Assembly (NCBI GenBank): GCA_014773175.1
Contig: VXCM01002227.1
Location: 82,812 to 146,811, forward strand
Direction: 5' to 3'
Origin: Lucifuga dentata
Taxonomy: Eukaryota; Chordata; Actinopteri; Ophidiiformes; Bythitidae
Length of the DNA stretch: 64,000 nt
Shown here: positions 1 to 11,406 of the stretch, in pieces
How positions within the stretch are numbered: position 1 is the stretch's first letter
Layout: each line of letters opens with the position of its first letter
Program-made: the position numbers and the translations under genes
Notes under the pieces: generated by a model
What the model was told of the DNA's origin: nothing
The model's input: only the letters and a program-made list of their open reading frames with translations
Database searches by the model: none

Positions 1-1705
1 GTATGACCGTGCGCCTGCGTGCGTGGACCTGTCTGCGTTTGCTCTCAGCACAGATGGAAGCAGTTAAACTCTAATTTAACACCAACAGAAGAAGTCGGGT
101 CAGATAACTAACAAAATCTATTAGTAAAGCTATCATTCTGTTGTCGTTCAGTCATTAGGGAAAGGGTTGCTCGAATGAAAACAAAATGACAGAAAAGTGG
201 GCTGGGAAAAAAAGTCAATCTAAAAGAGATCAACAACGCTGAAATAGCAAAAGTTTGAGTGAGAAGCTTAAACTGTGCGGTTAGTTAAAACACTGAAGCT
301 AATGGCATATTGGCTGCTGCGGAGTCCAAATCTCAGCACCGATGATGAATTGCTGGTTAGTGTGTCAAGTATCAGCGTTAGATCATGTGAGACTGGTGAT
401 AATGAAGCTGAGATTTTGTTTTGGAGGCAGAATGACAGATTATTCAATTATGGGAATAATTAAATGGTGAGAATTGCCTCTGATTAGCCAATCGAAGATC
501 AATCAAGTGTTGTTGAGGCGCCATTAAGATGCTTATTAGCAAACCACAGTGAGAATGAGGTACATGTCTGATGTATCTAAGTCACAAAACAGCATACTGT
601 GGCTTCATTTAAATGTCTGAATATGCCTGATTTTTTGAAGTTATTGACTGATTTTAATGTATATTTATGATCAATCCTATTGGATATTTGAGGATCCATA
701 TTCACATATTTTCACTGGATAAAATCATCTGTAAGCTAAAGGGATATTGCAGTTTTCATTTCATGCTTGAATACCAATCTCCTTATACGATTGTCGGGCC
801 AGTACCCAAGTGGAATTATTTTTTCCAACCAGTCATTTCTCTCTTCAAGCAGCCAGAAACTAAATTAGATGTTTGTGTTTGACAGAACGGCTTAACGCAG
901 GAAAAGAGAGTGTTCATGGAAAATCCAGTTATAGGTAAAGGAACGGCCCTGATTGAGTTTCGGAAAAATAACATTAGTGGTTGAATTTGAAAAGTTGATA
1001 AGATGCCGTGGAGAGAGTGTTTACTGTCTTCCTATTAAAGCTAAGACGGACTCCTTTTGGCTTAATAAAACAATAATATTGTTCCAGCGTGGTAATATCA
1101 TTACATCGTATCTAAAGTAAACATCATCAGGTAATCATATTAGTGTCGGACAAATCACACCCCGGGGAATATAGTGGTATGTCTGTGTGTGTGTGTATAT
1201 GTGTGTGGATGTGTTTAGAGAGAGAGAGAGAGGGCGGGTGAAAGAGAGAGAGCGGAGATGTCATCCGACCGTGCCCTATTAGTCTTGAGGAGATTGTTTT
1301 GACTACCAGCCTGGCTTAAAGACCCCTCCTGCTGTTTTGACTAAACCAGTTAGACTCCAGCTGAACCGCTTCCACCAAAGTCCCGTTCCCAGCTGCGTTT
1401 CCTAAACCATCGCTTAGGACGCAACCCGAGGTGCAGGTTTATTCCTAGTGGATCCCCACATGTCAGGAACAGGAGAATTTTGTTTAGCCTGGGTCACATG
1501 GTGAGGTCAAGTAGCTCTTTTTGGTTTCTGGGCAAACAGAAGAATCTATGCAGAAATGATTTCATGACAGTCTGATGTTGTGTTTGTGCACTTTAGCAAC
1601 AGAGTTTGTGATTTTTTTTCCCCTTCAGTCTGCCTCATATGCTTTTATGTCTATTGAAGAAAATGCATTTCAGTATCTCCCAGCTGGTGCTTTTTTTTTT
1701 TTTTT
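1..1705. other. Non-coding stretch, nothing recognised
   Basis: No exon, known repeat or RNA gene was recognised. A short imperfect GT run and a GA run lie at about 1178-1253, and a T run with an N begins at 1691. Confidence 0.5.
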
Positions 1706-1750
1706 TTNTTTTTTTTTTTTTTTTCATATGGTAACAGCAAAACAGCATTA

Positions 1751-2321
1751 TTAAAGGACCATACATGCATGTTTGTTTCAATTTTCATACATGTCACATT
1801 ACTGACAATCATTTCCCAAAGCATATTACTGGAATGGTGAATTAAAAATGTTTTTCCTACCTTCCAGACCACCATTGGTTTCAGTTCATTCTGGTACGCT
1901 ATTAAAATCAACTTGCTGATACTTGATACGTTCTTGGGATAGGTAATCCATCATTGTCAAAAACTCGTATTCAGGTTTTTTTTTTTTTTCAAAGTTTTGT
2001 AGTTTTAATGTTTAAGTGCAACAAAAAGCGCGGAGTGAATATATGTCTCCACTGGGGAATATAGTCCCAAAAGAAGACATGCATTTATTGAAAAATGTAA
2101 ATGACCGTGACTTCATAAAGCTGCGTAACTATCAACGGGCAAAATATCGATTTTTAAGGTGGGTGTATCGCTTGAATATTTGATTTTGAAAGATTAAAGA
2201 GATTTTGCAAAACATCAGGAAAGCTGAAATATGGTTTTATCTTTTGGGAAATGGTTGTCAGTAACGTAACATGTATGGAAATTGAATATATTAGGCTCAA
2301 ACATGCAAAATGGTCCTTTAA
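1751..2321 (+). mobile_element. MITE-A copy 1
   Basis: This is one of seven full-length dispersed copies of an approximately 580 bp element. It begins TTAAAGGACCATAC and ends GGTCCTTTAA. The family's two ends are inverted repeats of about 88 bp. Internal landmarks shared with the other copies are TTCTTGGGATAGGTAATCC, GGGGAATATAGTCCCAAAAG and GGTGGGTGTATCGCTTGAAT. This copy has lost about 10 bp just inside its right terminus (AAATGGTCC instead of AAATGGCTGGTATGGTCC). No coding capacity is seen. Confidence 0.88.
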
Positions 2322-4059
2322 TAGCAATAAGGTAGCAAGAACAAGAGAGTGAGAGTGGGTTTGCCAGTGGAAAAAAGGAAACAGCGTTTCCTCAAAAACG
2401 AACATGTCTTGTGGCTGCAATGCATTCAATCTCTGCATCTTTTTAGATGGATTTGTTGGTACAATTGCTGCCAAATTTACTGTCAAAAGAATCTCTTGCC
2501 CTTTGAATCTAAGTGATTGATACCAAAACCTGACATTTGGCATTTTATAGGCTGAAATCTTTAGCAAAATCAGAAGTAAAACTCTCTTAATGTCATTGTA
2601 ACATTGCTAGAAAAATTGCTTTACATGTGGCTACATTTGGCTGGTCATTCTTAGAAATAAGAAAAACACACCACCGACCAGATAAAAAAAAAAAAAAAAN
2701 AAAAAAAAAAAAAAAGAAGCCAGAATATTTACTCTTTTTATAGCAAATAAAATAAGAGTGTTTACGCAACCTGTGTATGTAGCCAACAGAATGATGGTAC
2801 TGTTGAATGTGTAGCCAACAGCGATCCAATAATTATCCTTCACTCTCAGTCCAGCTGGAGGAGAAACAATTGAAAATAATCGTCCCTCTGTCTTCTCTCA
2901 CTCACCTCCATAAGTGGGAGGACGGATTCCTGTCCAGCTCCAATGATCTCACTCTCATTACTGCCTGATACCCCTCCAAACACCCACCTACCCACCTTTG
3001 CTGATGTCAGTCAAAGACATTTTCCAACACCTACACCTTGTGAATAGTCGGAGAGGAAATGTGTAACAGGTGTTCGTCTGATGAGAAGAAGGAGACAAAG
3101 GAGGGAGAGAAAAAGTCAGGAGAGGACGGGAACGGAAAGCAGTTTTGGTCAAAGCATAGATAAAGCTGCTGCAGAAAAATGGGACTTTTATCGTAGTTTT
3201 AATTTACTTTCATTTGCAAAAAGAACGAGAGGAAAGACATTTTTGGGACGATTTGCCCTGAAACATGATTAGCAAAGCAGAGATGAGCGAAGTGCTTCAT
3301 GTGTTACATACCTTTTTTTAATGGTCTGTTTGATAGCATGATAAAATCCCATGACTGCTGCTTAAATGGTAGATGGTCTGTGAACCGAGCGGAGCAGAGG
3401 TGAGCTGAGGAGGGAAAATGTGATGTTATTTTCCTGGCCAAATAGAGAAGGTTTCCTCACCAGCCAGGAAACCAAGGCCGCTGTGTTGCGATATGCAGAT
3501 AAACGAGCTGAATATCATGCAGGATTGTAATATGTCAGCTGAGTGTGACACATTTCAGATAAAATAAATACTGGTGTGTGTGTGCTTGTTTGTGTGTATA
3601 CTGACATAGTGACGGTGAGAAATTCTGCCCTATGTTCCCTTAGAAACCTTGTAATATAATTTAAAAAAACAACTTTAATATGTTTTTCATGTTTTACTAT
3701 CTACTGCAGAAGTAAGAATGGAGATCCCAATGATAAAACGTATGTTGATGCATATAACTTTAACACCAATTTGATGATACAGTTATGCTCGTAAGTAGAT
3801 ATTCAAGTAATACTTAACTGCATATGTATGTTGAAAGAAATATTGCTGTCTATAATCTTCATTTTTATGTTTGCTCGTCACTTTACACACTCCATTTACA
3901 TCTTGTATTAACGTGATTTTCCAGCTGATGAATTAAAGCTTGTTAATGCGAATGCATTGTTATCAGAATGCATTGTTATCTGCCAGACACCACCTGCATA
4001 TGGTTTGGCTTACATTGTGGTCAGATCTCGGTTCATGTTGTGTTTTATAAGTTTATAGC
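2322..4059. other. Non-coding stretch with a poly(A) assembly join
   Basis: An A run with N at 2700 is the only clear feature. Purine-rich sequence lies at about 3080-3140. No gene was recognised. Confidence 0.5.
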
Positions 4060-4288
4060 ATCTTATTGTTTTTAATTGATCACTTTTATTTTTTTTTTCT
4101 TTCTTACTGCTTATTTTTATTGTCTTATGTGTTATCACTGCTTTTATTTACTATTATTTTGATGTACATTATAGTCTCACATTCTAATACTTCTGAAATT
4201 TGTCAATCGCCTGTAAAGCACTTTGAGTTGCACTGACTTGTATGAAAGGTGCTGTATAAGTAAAGTTTGATTGATTGATTGATTGATT
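4060..4288 (+). repeat. LINE 3' end with (TTGA)n tail
   Basis: TGTAAAGCACTTTGAGTTGC followed by GTGCTGTATAAGTAAAG and a (TTGA)n tail at 4266-4288 is the typical 3' end of a widespread fish non-LTR retrotransposon (L2/Rex-like). The T-rich stretch before it is consistent with the 3' UTR. No reverse transcriptase is present, so it is a 5'-truncated insertion. Confidence 0.6.
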
Positions 4289-4814
4289 AACTATTCAGTT
4301 GTAAATGCAAAACTGAGAAACATAAAATCCACCCACAAGTTGAATACATCACCCTGTCTCAGCTTCCCAGTTCAGTCAGTGTTGTTAATAAAGTTATTTG
4401 AATGGGAGTTGCATCTGTAAACGGGTTTCTGCACCTGGAATATGGAGACTGACAGCATGCAAAAAAAAGTTATTAGTCATCAGAGGATAACTCTGATTTT
4501 AATAGCGTAACAGCTTGCCAACTGAGATCTGACCACAAAGCAGGCAGCATCCAGATAACGTGTACACATGTTAATGCAAGATTTAAAGTCCATCACTGGA
4601 TGAAAAATTCAATTCCAAAAACAGATAACTCCATTTCTAAAAATAAAAAATTGTAAAAATCACGTTTTGATTTATGTTTCTGTGTATCTCTTTCAGAATA
4701 AAGACAGAGACAGGAAGACGGCCATCAGAAGCTAATGATCTGACACCACACGGATAAAACTGCTCGTCCAATTTCTGGGACTTTAACGGCGCTTGCAGTG
4801 AATTTTCGGTGACT

Positions 4815-5095
4815 TTCAAAGTGCATCTTGAAGACTTTTTAAAGACTTTTGAAGACTTTTAAGGTTTGCAATTCTTTTCAAAGACCTCCCAAAGACTCAT
4901 ATAGCACTTCCAGGACTTTTCAAGGGACTTTTTGCATTTTATTTTGCTTTACAAGAATGTTTCCGTTTTTATAAAAGTACTTTTAAAGGGCTTTCACATG
5001 CTTATCAAGACCATGAAGAATGCTTTAACACTTATAAAGGACTTTTTACTGTATTTGTTCAAAGACTCGGCTTAGAAGTCCAAAGAGTAAGGGCA
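4815..5095. repeat. Degenerate AAGACTTTT-rich array
   Basis: GAAGACTTTTTAAAGAC, TTTTGAAGACTTTTAAGG, AAAGACCTCCCAAAGACTC, CCAGGACTTTTCAAGGGAC and TATAAAGGACTTTTTACTG recur at roughly 10-40 bp spacing. The core is (A)AAGACTTTT. There is no open frame or recognised element across it. Confidence 0.4.
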
Positions 5096-7144
5096 CATGA
5101 TTGAAAAAGAAACCAACCCTTAAGAAAGACAAATTTGTATTCATCAAAAGCTGTGTGTTATTGTGTAAACTGAAATATAAATGTATATTTATGTGATGTA
5201 ACATTATATAATGAACTATGTTATTTAACAGGCATATTGCATTCTGGACAAAAAAAATGAGGATTACTTATGTACGAAACATGGACTTTTATGGCATTCT
5301 CTGGGATGGTTTTACACAAAGACATGCTGGAATTTTTGTAGTTAATGTTTCATTGAAGCATTTTTTTAAAACTTTCTTTTAATGCTGGAAACTAAGTCAA
5401 GTTGACCAATAAAATTTTGTATATCTGGAAGTAAATTTCATTAAATTGTTGTTGGTATTGAGCAGTTTGTGTTGTGAACCGTATCTTAATCCTCTAGCAC
5501 AGGTCCAACCAATGAAAAATTATAAAAATTCCTTTTGTGAATCCTAAACAGAATTGAACGGAGATACTCTGATACAAAACGGTTAATATAAAATTAATCT
5601 TATTCATGCATCTATAGAAAATGGGTAAATTTCCTTTTCGGTAGTGGAGCTGCAGTGCACTAAGCAGGAAGTGGGATTCCACAGCGGCTGCATCTGTACC
5701 TTACATCAGTTTAAATAACTTCACTTCCAGACTTGGCGAATGCTCACCCCCAACTCATCCTCACTGATGTATCACACGCACACACTCCTTTCTCCTGTTG
5801 TGCACTTTTATTTTTCTCTGTTGGGGCACCCAGCTGCAGACAGCCTTCATGCTGACCAGAGATCAGAGCAGACAGAAAGTGGAAGAGAGGAAGACGAGGG
5901 GAGAGGTGGACAAGAGGGATTTGAAGGAGCAGAAGAGAGACAAAGGGGAAAAAATGAATTGAATCTGCAGGTATGGCTGCTTGGACATCTGCCTGTGTCC
6001 CCAAGCTGTCCTCTTCTTTACCTTTCCACATGCTCTTTCTCTCTTCTCCTCCTCTGCTCTTCCTCTCTTTTCCCTGGAGTGCCACTGGCCAGAGTCTGGC
6101 TGGTGATGGCTTTCCAGTGTGTTTAGCCACACACTACTTACCTTCTTCCTACTCTATCTATCTATCTATGCTGTTTGAAATTTTCCTTCTCCATTGTCTT
6201 CTTCATTTTTCTCTACTCTTTCCAGCTCTCATTCCCACTGTCTCTCTTTTCAGAATCTCTCAATACTGCTTTTCACTTTCCACTGACAAATCTGTCCAGT
6301 CTCTCTGTGGAAAATGATCAGGGCATTAGTGATGTGGAATGCCCTACCTTTTTTTTTTTCTTCAATAAATGCTTTTTCCCATTTTTCATCATAGATTACT
6401 TCGCTCTCCCTCTGCCTGCCATATAATCCACAAACTTCATCCAAACCATGATATTCCCTTATTTAAGGCCGCTTCGCTCTCCTCGGTAGTTTGGATAAAG
6501 CTCAATGCATTTGTTATCAAACATGCAACAAAAGTAGTGATTGCATGAAACAGGTGATGTGATTCTACGCCCTGATTCGCTGACAGAGATCACAGTCCTT
6601 ATCTAGTTTTCTGCTCATAGTTATTAAGTTCTGAAGGCTGATCTGGTTTCAGAGAGTCTATAACTCTACAACCAGACGCATTTTAAAACCACATAACAGC
6701 ACCGTCTCGCAAGCTATTTTCCACCATTAAGCGAAACGTAAATGAGCCGTTGTTTTAATGGAAGCTAAACTCTATTCTGGTCCCAGAATCCAGATAGTTT
6801 GAAAAGCACCGGTTTGGTGTGTCCAAATTATTTTTTAACAATGCTAACAAGCTGTTTCTGAAACCGAGGTGCCAATTATCAAGCTTTTTCCTACAATGTG
6901 ACAAGTGACTGGTGGAGAAAAACAACCGATAAAAATTCAGAAGCTACTTGATCATACTGCCAAGAGATTTTAGTAGAAGGGGAGTTGAAAAACAATGCTG
7001 ATTTATTTTATGCATAATCTCTCATATACCCCAAAACTATAAACAGTCCCAGATATTTCCACTGGATTTTAGTGTTAATGTATTCGTACTTGTCATGTAA
7101 ATGATGGAAGGGTGATGAAGGGGAAAAGGATGATAGAAGTGACT
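5096..7144. other. Non-coding stretch, partly pyrimidine-rich
   Basis: The interval 5995-6260 is a CT-rich tract that produces long overlapping open frames on both strands without domain character. No gene was recognised. Confidence 0.5.
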
Positions 7145-8592
7145 CGGGGTATTTTTACACCTGTAATTGGTTTGTTCTGGTCCAAATCAGTGAGTAAAGT
7201 GTTGAAATGTGGCATTTACCTTTTTTGATTTCATACAGGAAATGCAGCATAAAATGTAGCACCAAAAATCATGTGACAACAGCCACTCTCTTTATTGGTC
7301 AAAAATGTTTGGGGGTGGGAGCAACAAAATCAAAACAGGAAACAGTTTCTGTGCCCTAAATAACATGGAACAAAGACAGAATTGGGATATTTTCCTAGTC
7401 ATCATTTGGACCATTATTATGGCAGCAGAAGCTGAAGACAACATGTGGAAAACCACGTTTCTTCACAACATGTGAAGAGGATGTGCTGCCTTCAGATGGC
7501 TGAACAGGAGAATGGAGCAACATGCATGTTACATCAAACATGCTATCCTTCAACATGTTACAGCAACATGCTATCCTTCAACACATTCATCTGAAGACGT
7601 GTAAGGTAAGTTGATATGTAACAGCATCTAGTTTAATTTCTGTGTCTTATCAAAGATGATTTAACTGCAGTAATGTTTGTTGTACATTTGGTGTGTTTAA
7701 TGGTTTTATGGGGATATCTGATGTGTGTCTATATAAAACAAACTTTACCCCAGTTGTAGCTAAAGGGACATACTGGCCATTTTGCATGTTTCAGCCTAAC
7801 ATATTCAGTTTTCATACATGTTACGTTACTGACACGTTACTCCCAAGGATAAAACTGTGTTTCAGCTTTCCTGATATTTTTCAAAATCTCTTAATCTTTC
7901 AAGATACACCCATCTTAAACATCAGTGTTTCTCCTCTCCTACTAATAGTTATACAGACTTATGAAGTCATGGTCATTTAATGTTTCGATAAGAGCAGGTC
8001 TTCTTTTGGGACTATATTCTCTGGTGGAGACATACATTCACTCTGCGTTTTTTATTCTGCTTAAACACTAAACATTACGTAACTTTGAAAAAAAAAAACT
8101 GAATACAGGTCTTGTTTGCGATGGTGGATTACCTATCCCAAGAACGTTTCAAGTACCAACAAGTTCATTTTCAATAGTGTACCACAATGAACTGAAACCA
8201 ATAGCGGTCTGGAAGGTAGGAAAAAAAATTTTAATTCATCATTCCAGTAGTATGCTTTGAGAAATGATTGTCAGGAACATTACGTGTATGAAAATTGAAT
8301 ATATTAGGCTCAAACATGCAAAATCGCCAGTATGGTCCTTTAAGTGTTAATCACACACAATCCTCTCCAGTACTAGATCAATCAATAGGTCAATAGATTG
8401 ATCTTGTGGGTTCAGGACCAGTGTGGACCATGTTCACACCACAAATGAACCTCTCCACAGTTTGACTGGAATCAGATTGTTTTGATGCAGATCTAATTTT
8501 AATTGCTGTGCTACTTATTCACATAAGTCCAAACAAAAACTCCAGGGTCTGCAACAAATCCTCAAAATAAACTAGGTGTGAAAACGCCCTAA
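7145..8592 (+). mobile_element. Element B copy 1 (older DNA-transposon-like repeat), interrupted by MITE-A
   Basis: The two arms 7145-7760 and 8344-8592 match the interval at 17227-18654 in order. Shared blocks include TTGGTCAAAAATGT, GGGAGCAACAAAATCAAA, AAATAACATGGAACAAAGAC, CTGCCTTCAGATGGCTGAAC and AACAAACTTTAC. The outer ends are loosely inverted (TTTTTACACCTGTAATTGG at the left; the right end reads back as GGCGTTTTCACACCTAG), a pattern common in hAT-like MITEs. No target duplication could be recognised. It has no intact coding frame. Confidence 0.6.
7761..8343 (-). mobile_element. MITE-A copy 2, inverted, nested in element B copy 1
   Basis: This 583 bp copy is in inverted orientation: after the left terminus it reads GATAAAACTGTGTTTCAGC, which is the 3' part of the + copies. 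It interrupts element B immediately after CCAGTTGTAGC. The element B copy at 17.2-18.7 kb is uninterrupted at that point (CAGCTGTAGTGAAGCG). The left flank CTAA and right flank TTAA fit a TTAA-like target with one change. Confidence 0.88.
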
Positions 8593-9671
8593 AAATGTAG
8601 TTTAATAGTTGATAGAATGCTTTAGGGAGTCTAATACGAACTAAGAATTACAGCCAAATAATGAACTCAATGAAGCTGAAAAAATCCTTCATGCAGAATC
8701 AATTCATCCAAAGACAAAATACAGTTTTGGTGTGTTATGCTTGAAATGCCCTTTTAGCACCGGAGCTCATTTTTCCACCCACGATGTATCACATGGAAAC
8801 AAAGGATTAAATCTCAATGCACACCTTCGATATAAGTGGTCCCTGCTGCTTGCTGGTTCCTGACACAACGATTTGAAAGGTACCATGTGTGTTGTTTACA
8901 TGATCTTAGTTCTTTTATAAGTCAACGAGACATAGATAATCTTACTGCTGAGAGTTTTGTGAAGGGAAGCAATAGCTTTGACAAAGCTGTGTGTGTCTGC
9001 TGTGTCCTAATGACTTCTTGTCCAGTTAGTCTGAGTCTGATCTCTCTAGCAGGCCGTCTGTCTCTGCAGCAGAGAGGGGAAAAAGGAACTGGTTACTCCC
9101 ACACAGACCAGATCAGGTTCCCCCTACGCCTACACACACTCTCACACACACAGATGACCATATACACACTCTTACACCAATGAACTTACATATGCACAAA
9201 TTGATGGCCGTATGCATGCGGTTACACACTCGCACACACTCGCACACACTCTAACCAGCAGGATCTGTGATATAGTTTAGCTGTCTAATGATCTCTGTAT
9301 TTTACATTGATGAAAACAGATCAGCTGAGGGGCAGACTGCTGTGCCGTATGAAGTGGGCGGTTTTGGACCAAGGTGAACTGGAGGCTGGACGATGTACTG
9401 GCTCTCATCATCATTATAATGGCCTTTGAAAAAAAAGACGCCCCCATGGAAATCTGGCATGCTACTGATAACGGAAGTTATAAAACGCTGAAGTCAAAGG
9501 AGCGCTGTGGTTTTTTCAGCCTGGCATTTGCAGAGGCTTGGGGTATCAGGAAAAACGTCATCTTCATTTGCATGTAAATCAGCTGTAAAATGATCATATT
9601 TCACAAGAAACCTATGGCTTTACATTCTTTATTGAGCAAAACAAGTAATCATTCTAAGAGTTCATTTTCTT

Positions 9672-9757
9672 GGGAATACACTGGGATAGGTTCCAGCCCC
9701 TTGCGACTCTGTACAGGATATGGATGGACTGAAGGATGGATGGATGGAATTACTGAA
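9672..9757 (+). repeat. Dispersed-repeat 3' tail ending in (ATGG)n
   Basis: CTGGGATAGGTTCCAGCC, GCGACTCTGTACAGGATATG and GATGGATGGATGG together are a very common fish retroelement 3' end. Nothing upstream resembles a coding part. Confidence 0.5.
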
Positions 9758-9791
9758 CCTCACTGGGTCGCTTTACACTTTGAGCTTTCTG

Positions 9792-10217
9792 ATGCTGCGT
9801 TTATTGTACATTGGAACTGGGAAGTCTTAACTCGGACCACAGGATCGAGCAAAACAAAGTGGGAGATAACATGGAGGCCTCAACGGAAATGTTTTGTTTT
9901 TTTCTGTTGGACCAAAAAGAAGCTATGTTTTAACATTTATGAGCTATTTGCCTTTTCAAAACAGCTACTACATTACCAGTGTATTATTGTATGGCGATTG
10001 ACTTAAGGAAAATGCTTCTAAATGTTCATTTTTTTTTTAAACAGAGAAGTTACCGTTTATAGTGTGAGCCGCCATATTGAAATGAAGTTAATACTGAATT
10101 TGGGGCTGAGGAGACTTCCCTGAATTTCTGAATAGGAATTTCAACTTGGCTTTTCTTTGACTTTTCCCAAATGGAGTTCAGAAAAGCAGAATTGGAGTTT
10201 TAAGTTGAATGCAGCAT
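9792..10217. mobile_element. MITE-like repeat with ATGCTGC ends
   Basis: The left end ATGCTGCGTTTATTGTACAT and the right end AAGTTGAATGCAGCAT are imperfect inverted repeats. Inner text such as TTGGAACTGGGAAGTC is typical of a dispersed fish repeat. A related fragment lies at 38695-38772. It abuts the TAA-flanked MITE that starts 29 bp later. Confidence 0.45.
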
Positions 10218-10245
10218 TACAAAATTCCAGAAAATGGGGCGCTAA

Positions 10246-10577
10246 AGCTGCATTCACATGTTGACGGTATGCGGTAGACGGAAAACCGTTTGTTCCATTC
10301 TTTTCAATGAGAAGACGACAGAAAACTCCGCCGCCAATGGCAGTGAGAGTGGCACACAAAACAGACAATAAAGACGATAAAGACACCGCACGGCCAGGCA
10401 GAACATGCCGTCAAAAGTTAAAAATTTTTACTGCAGTGGCAAAGACAAATGCACCCCGCCAATATTGATTCGCTATTGCCAATTGCCAAGGTAACAGCTC
10501 CGCGTCTACCATTGCTGCCTGCTGTCTGGCACTGCGTTCTGCTGGCGTTTTTCTACTGTCAACATGTGAATGCAGCA
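10246..10577. mobile_element. TAA-flanked MITE with perfect 19 bp inverted repeats
   Basis: GCTGCATTCACATGTTGAC at 10247-10265 is exactly repeated in inverted orientation at 10558-10576. The next base out on each side differs (A versus T when aligned as inverted repeats), and TAA sits at both edges (10243-10245, 10578-10580). A 3 bp TAA duplication fits PIF/Harbinger-type elements. There is no coding capacity in the 332 bp. Confidence 0.72.
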
Positions 10578-10579
10578 TA

Positions 10580-11345
10580 AGGATTTAGTCCATGGTTTAG
10601 ACCAAACTGTTATGAGGAAGAGTCGTCTGTCTGGTCTAAACATCTATTTGTGGCACGAACACGATCCAGTCTAATTCTGAACCAAGTACAAAGCGATCTA
10701 TTGACTGATCTACAGCCAGATGAACATGGTTAACCTGAAGTTATCTACACCTTTGATTACTCATAAGTCAAACACGCTGTGAAAACACGTCTTCAGATCC
10801 ACATGTTGAAGGTTGGCATCCTTTCTCCTTCTGAGTAACTACGTTTTAGTTTAGCCTCCCATGATATTGACTGAACAGGAAGAACAGGAAGCTTAAGTCT
10901 CAAGTCAAATCTGTTTTTAACACCGTAGTTTTTAAATAAGTGGGAGCAGACAGACTCTTGGACTTACTCTGCCTTATAAGCATGAACTCGTCACTTCTGC
11001 GTGTCTTCAGTTGCCATAAAATGTGAGTCAGTGAAGGAGACAGGAGCACTTCCTGTTTTTTTCCAAGCCATCCATGTTTTTGCGTTTAGATGATACCCAG
11101 CTGAATAAGGTCTATTAATTAAAGATGGATTGGTAGCACTGGTTTTCCTGAAGCACGACCTCCTGTTGACTTTGGAGAAGAATTTTCCTCTTGTGTCCTC
11201 TCCTGCTCTGTAGGCCTGTTGGCCAACTTCCTCCCCCACTTGAACTGTCTCAATAAAACAAAAAGAACAAAGATGTAAAATGTGGAGGAAAGAGCGAAAT
11301 GCGCCTTTAGGAACATTAGTCTTTCTAACCCAACAGGGATCTGAG

Positions 11346-11406
<61 letters not shown>

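Noticed and set aside
5740..6317. Overlapping open frames of up to 128 codons on both strands
   Set aside because: The CT-rich tract lacks stops on both strands. The charged segment at 5830-5975 has a possible CAG/GTATGG donor but matches no family recognised, so no exon is called.
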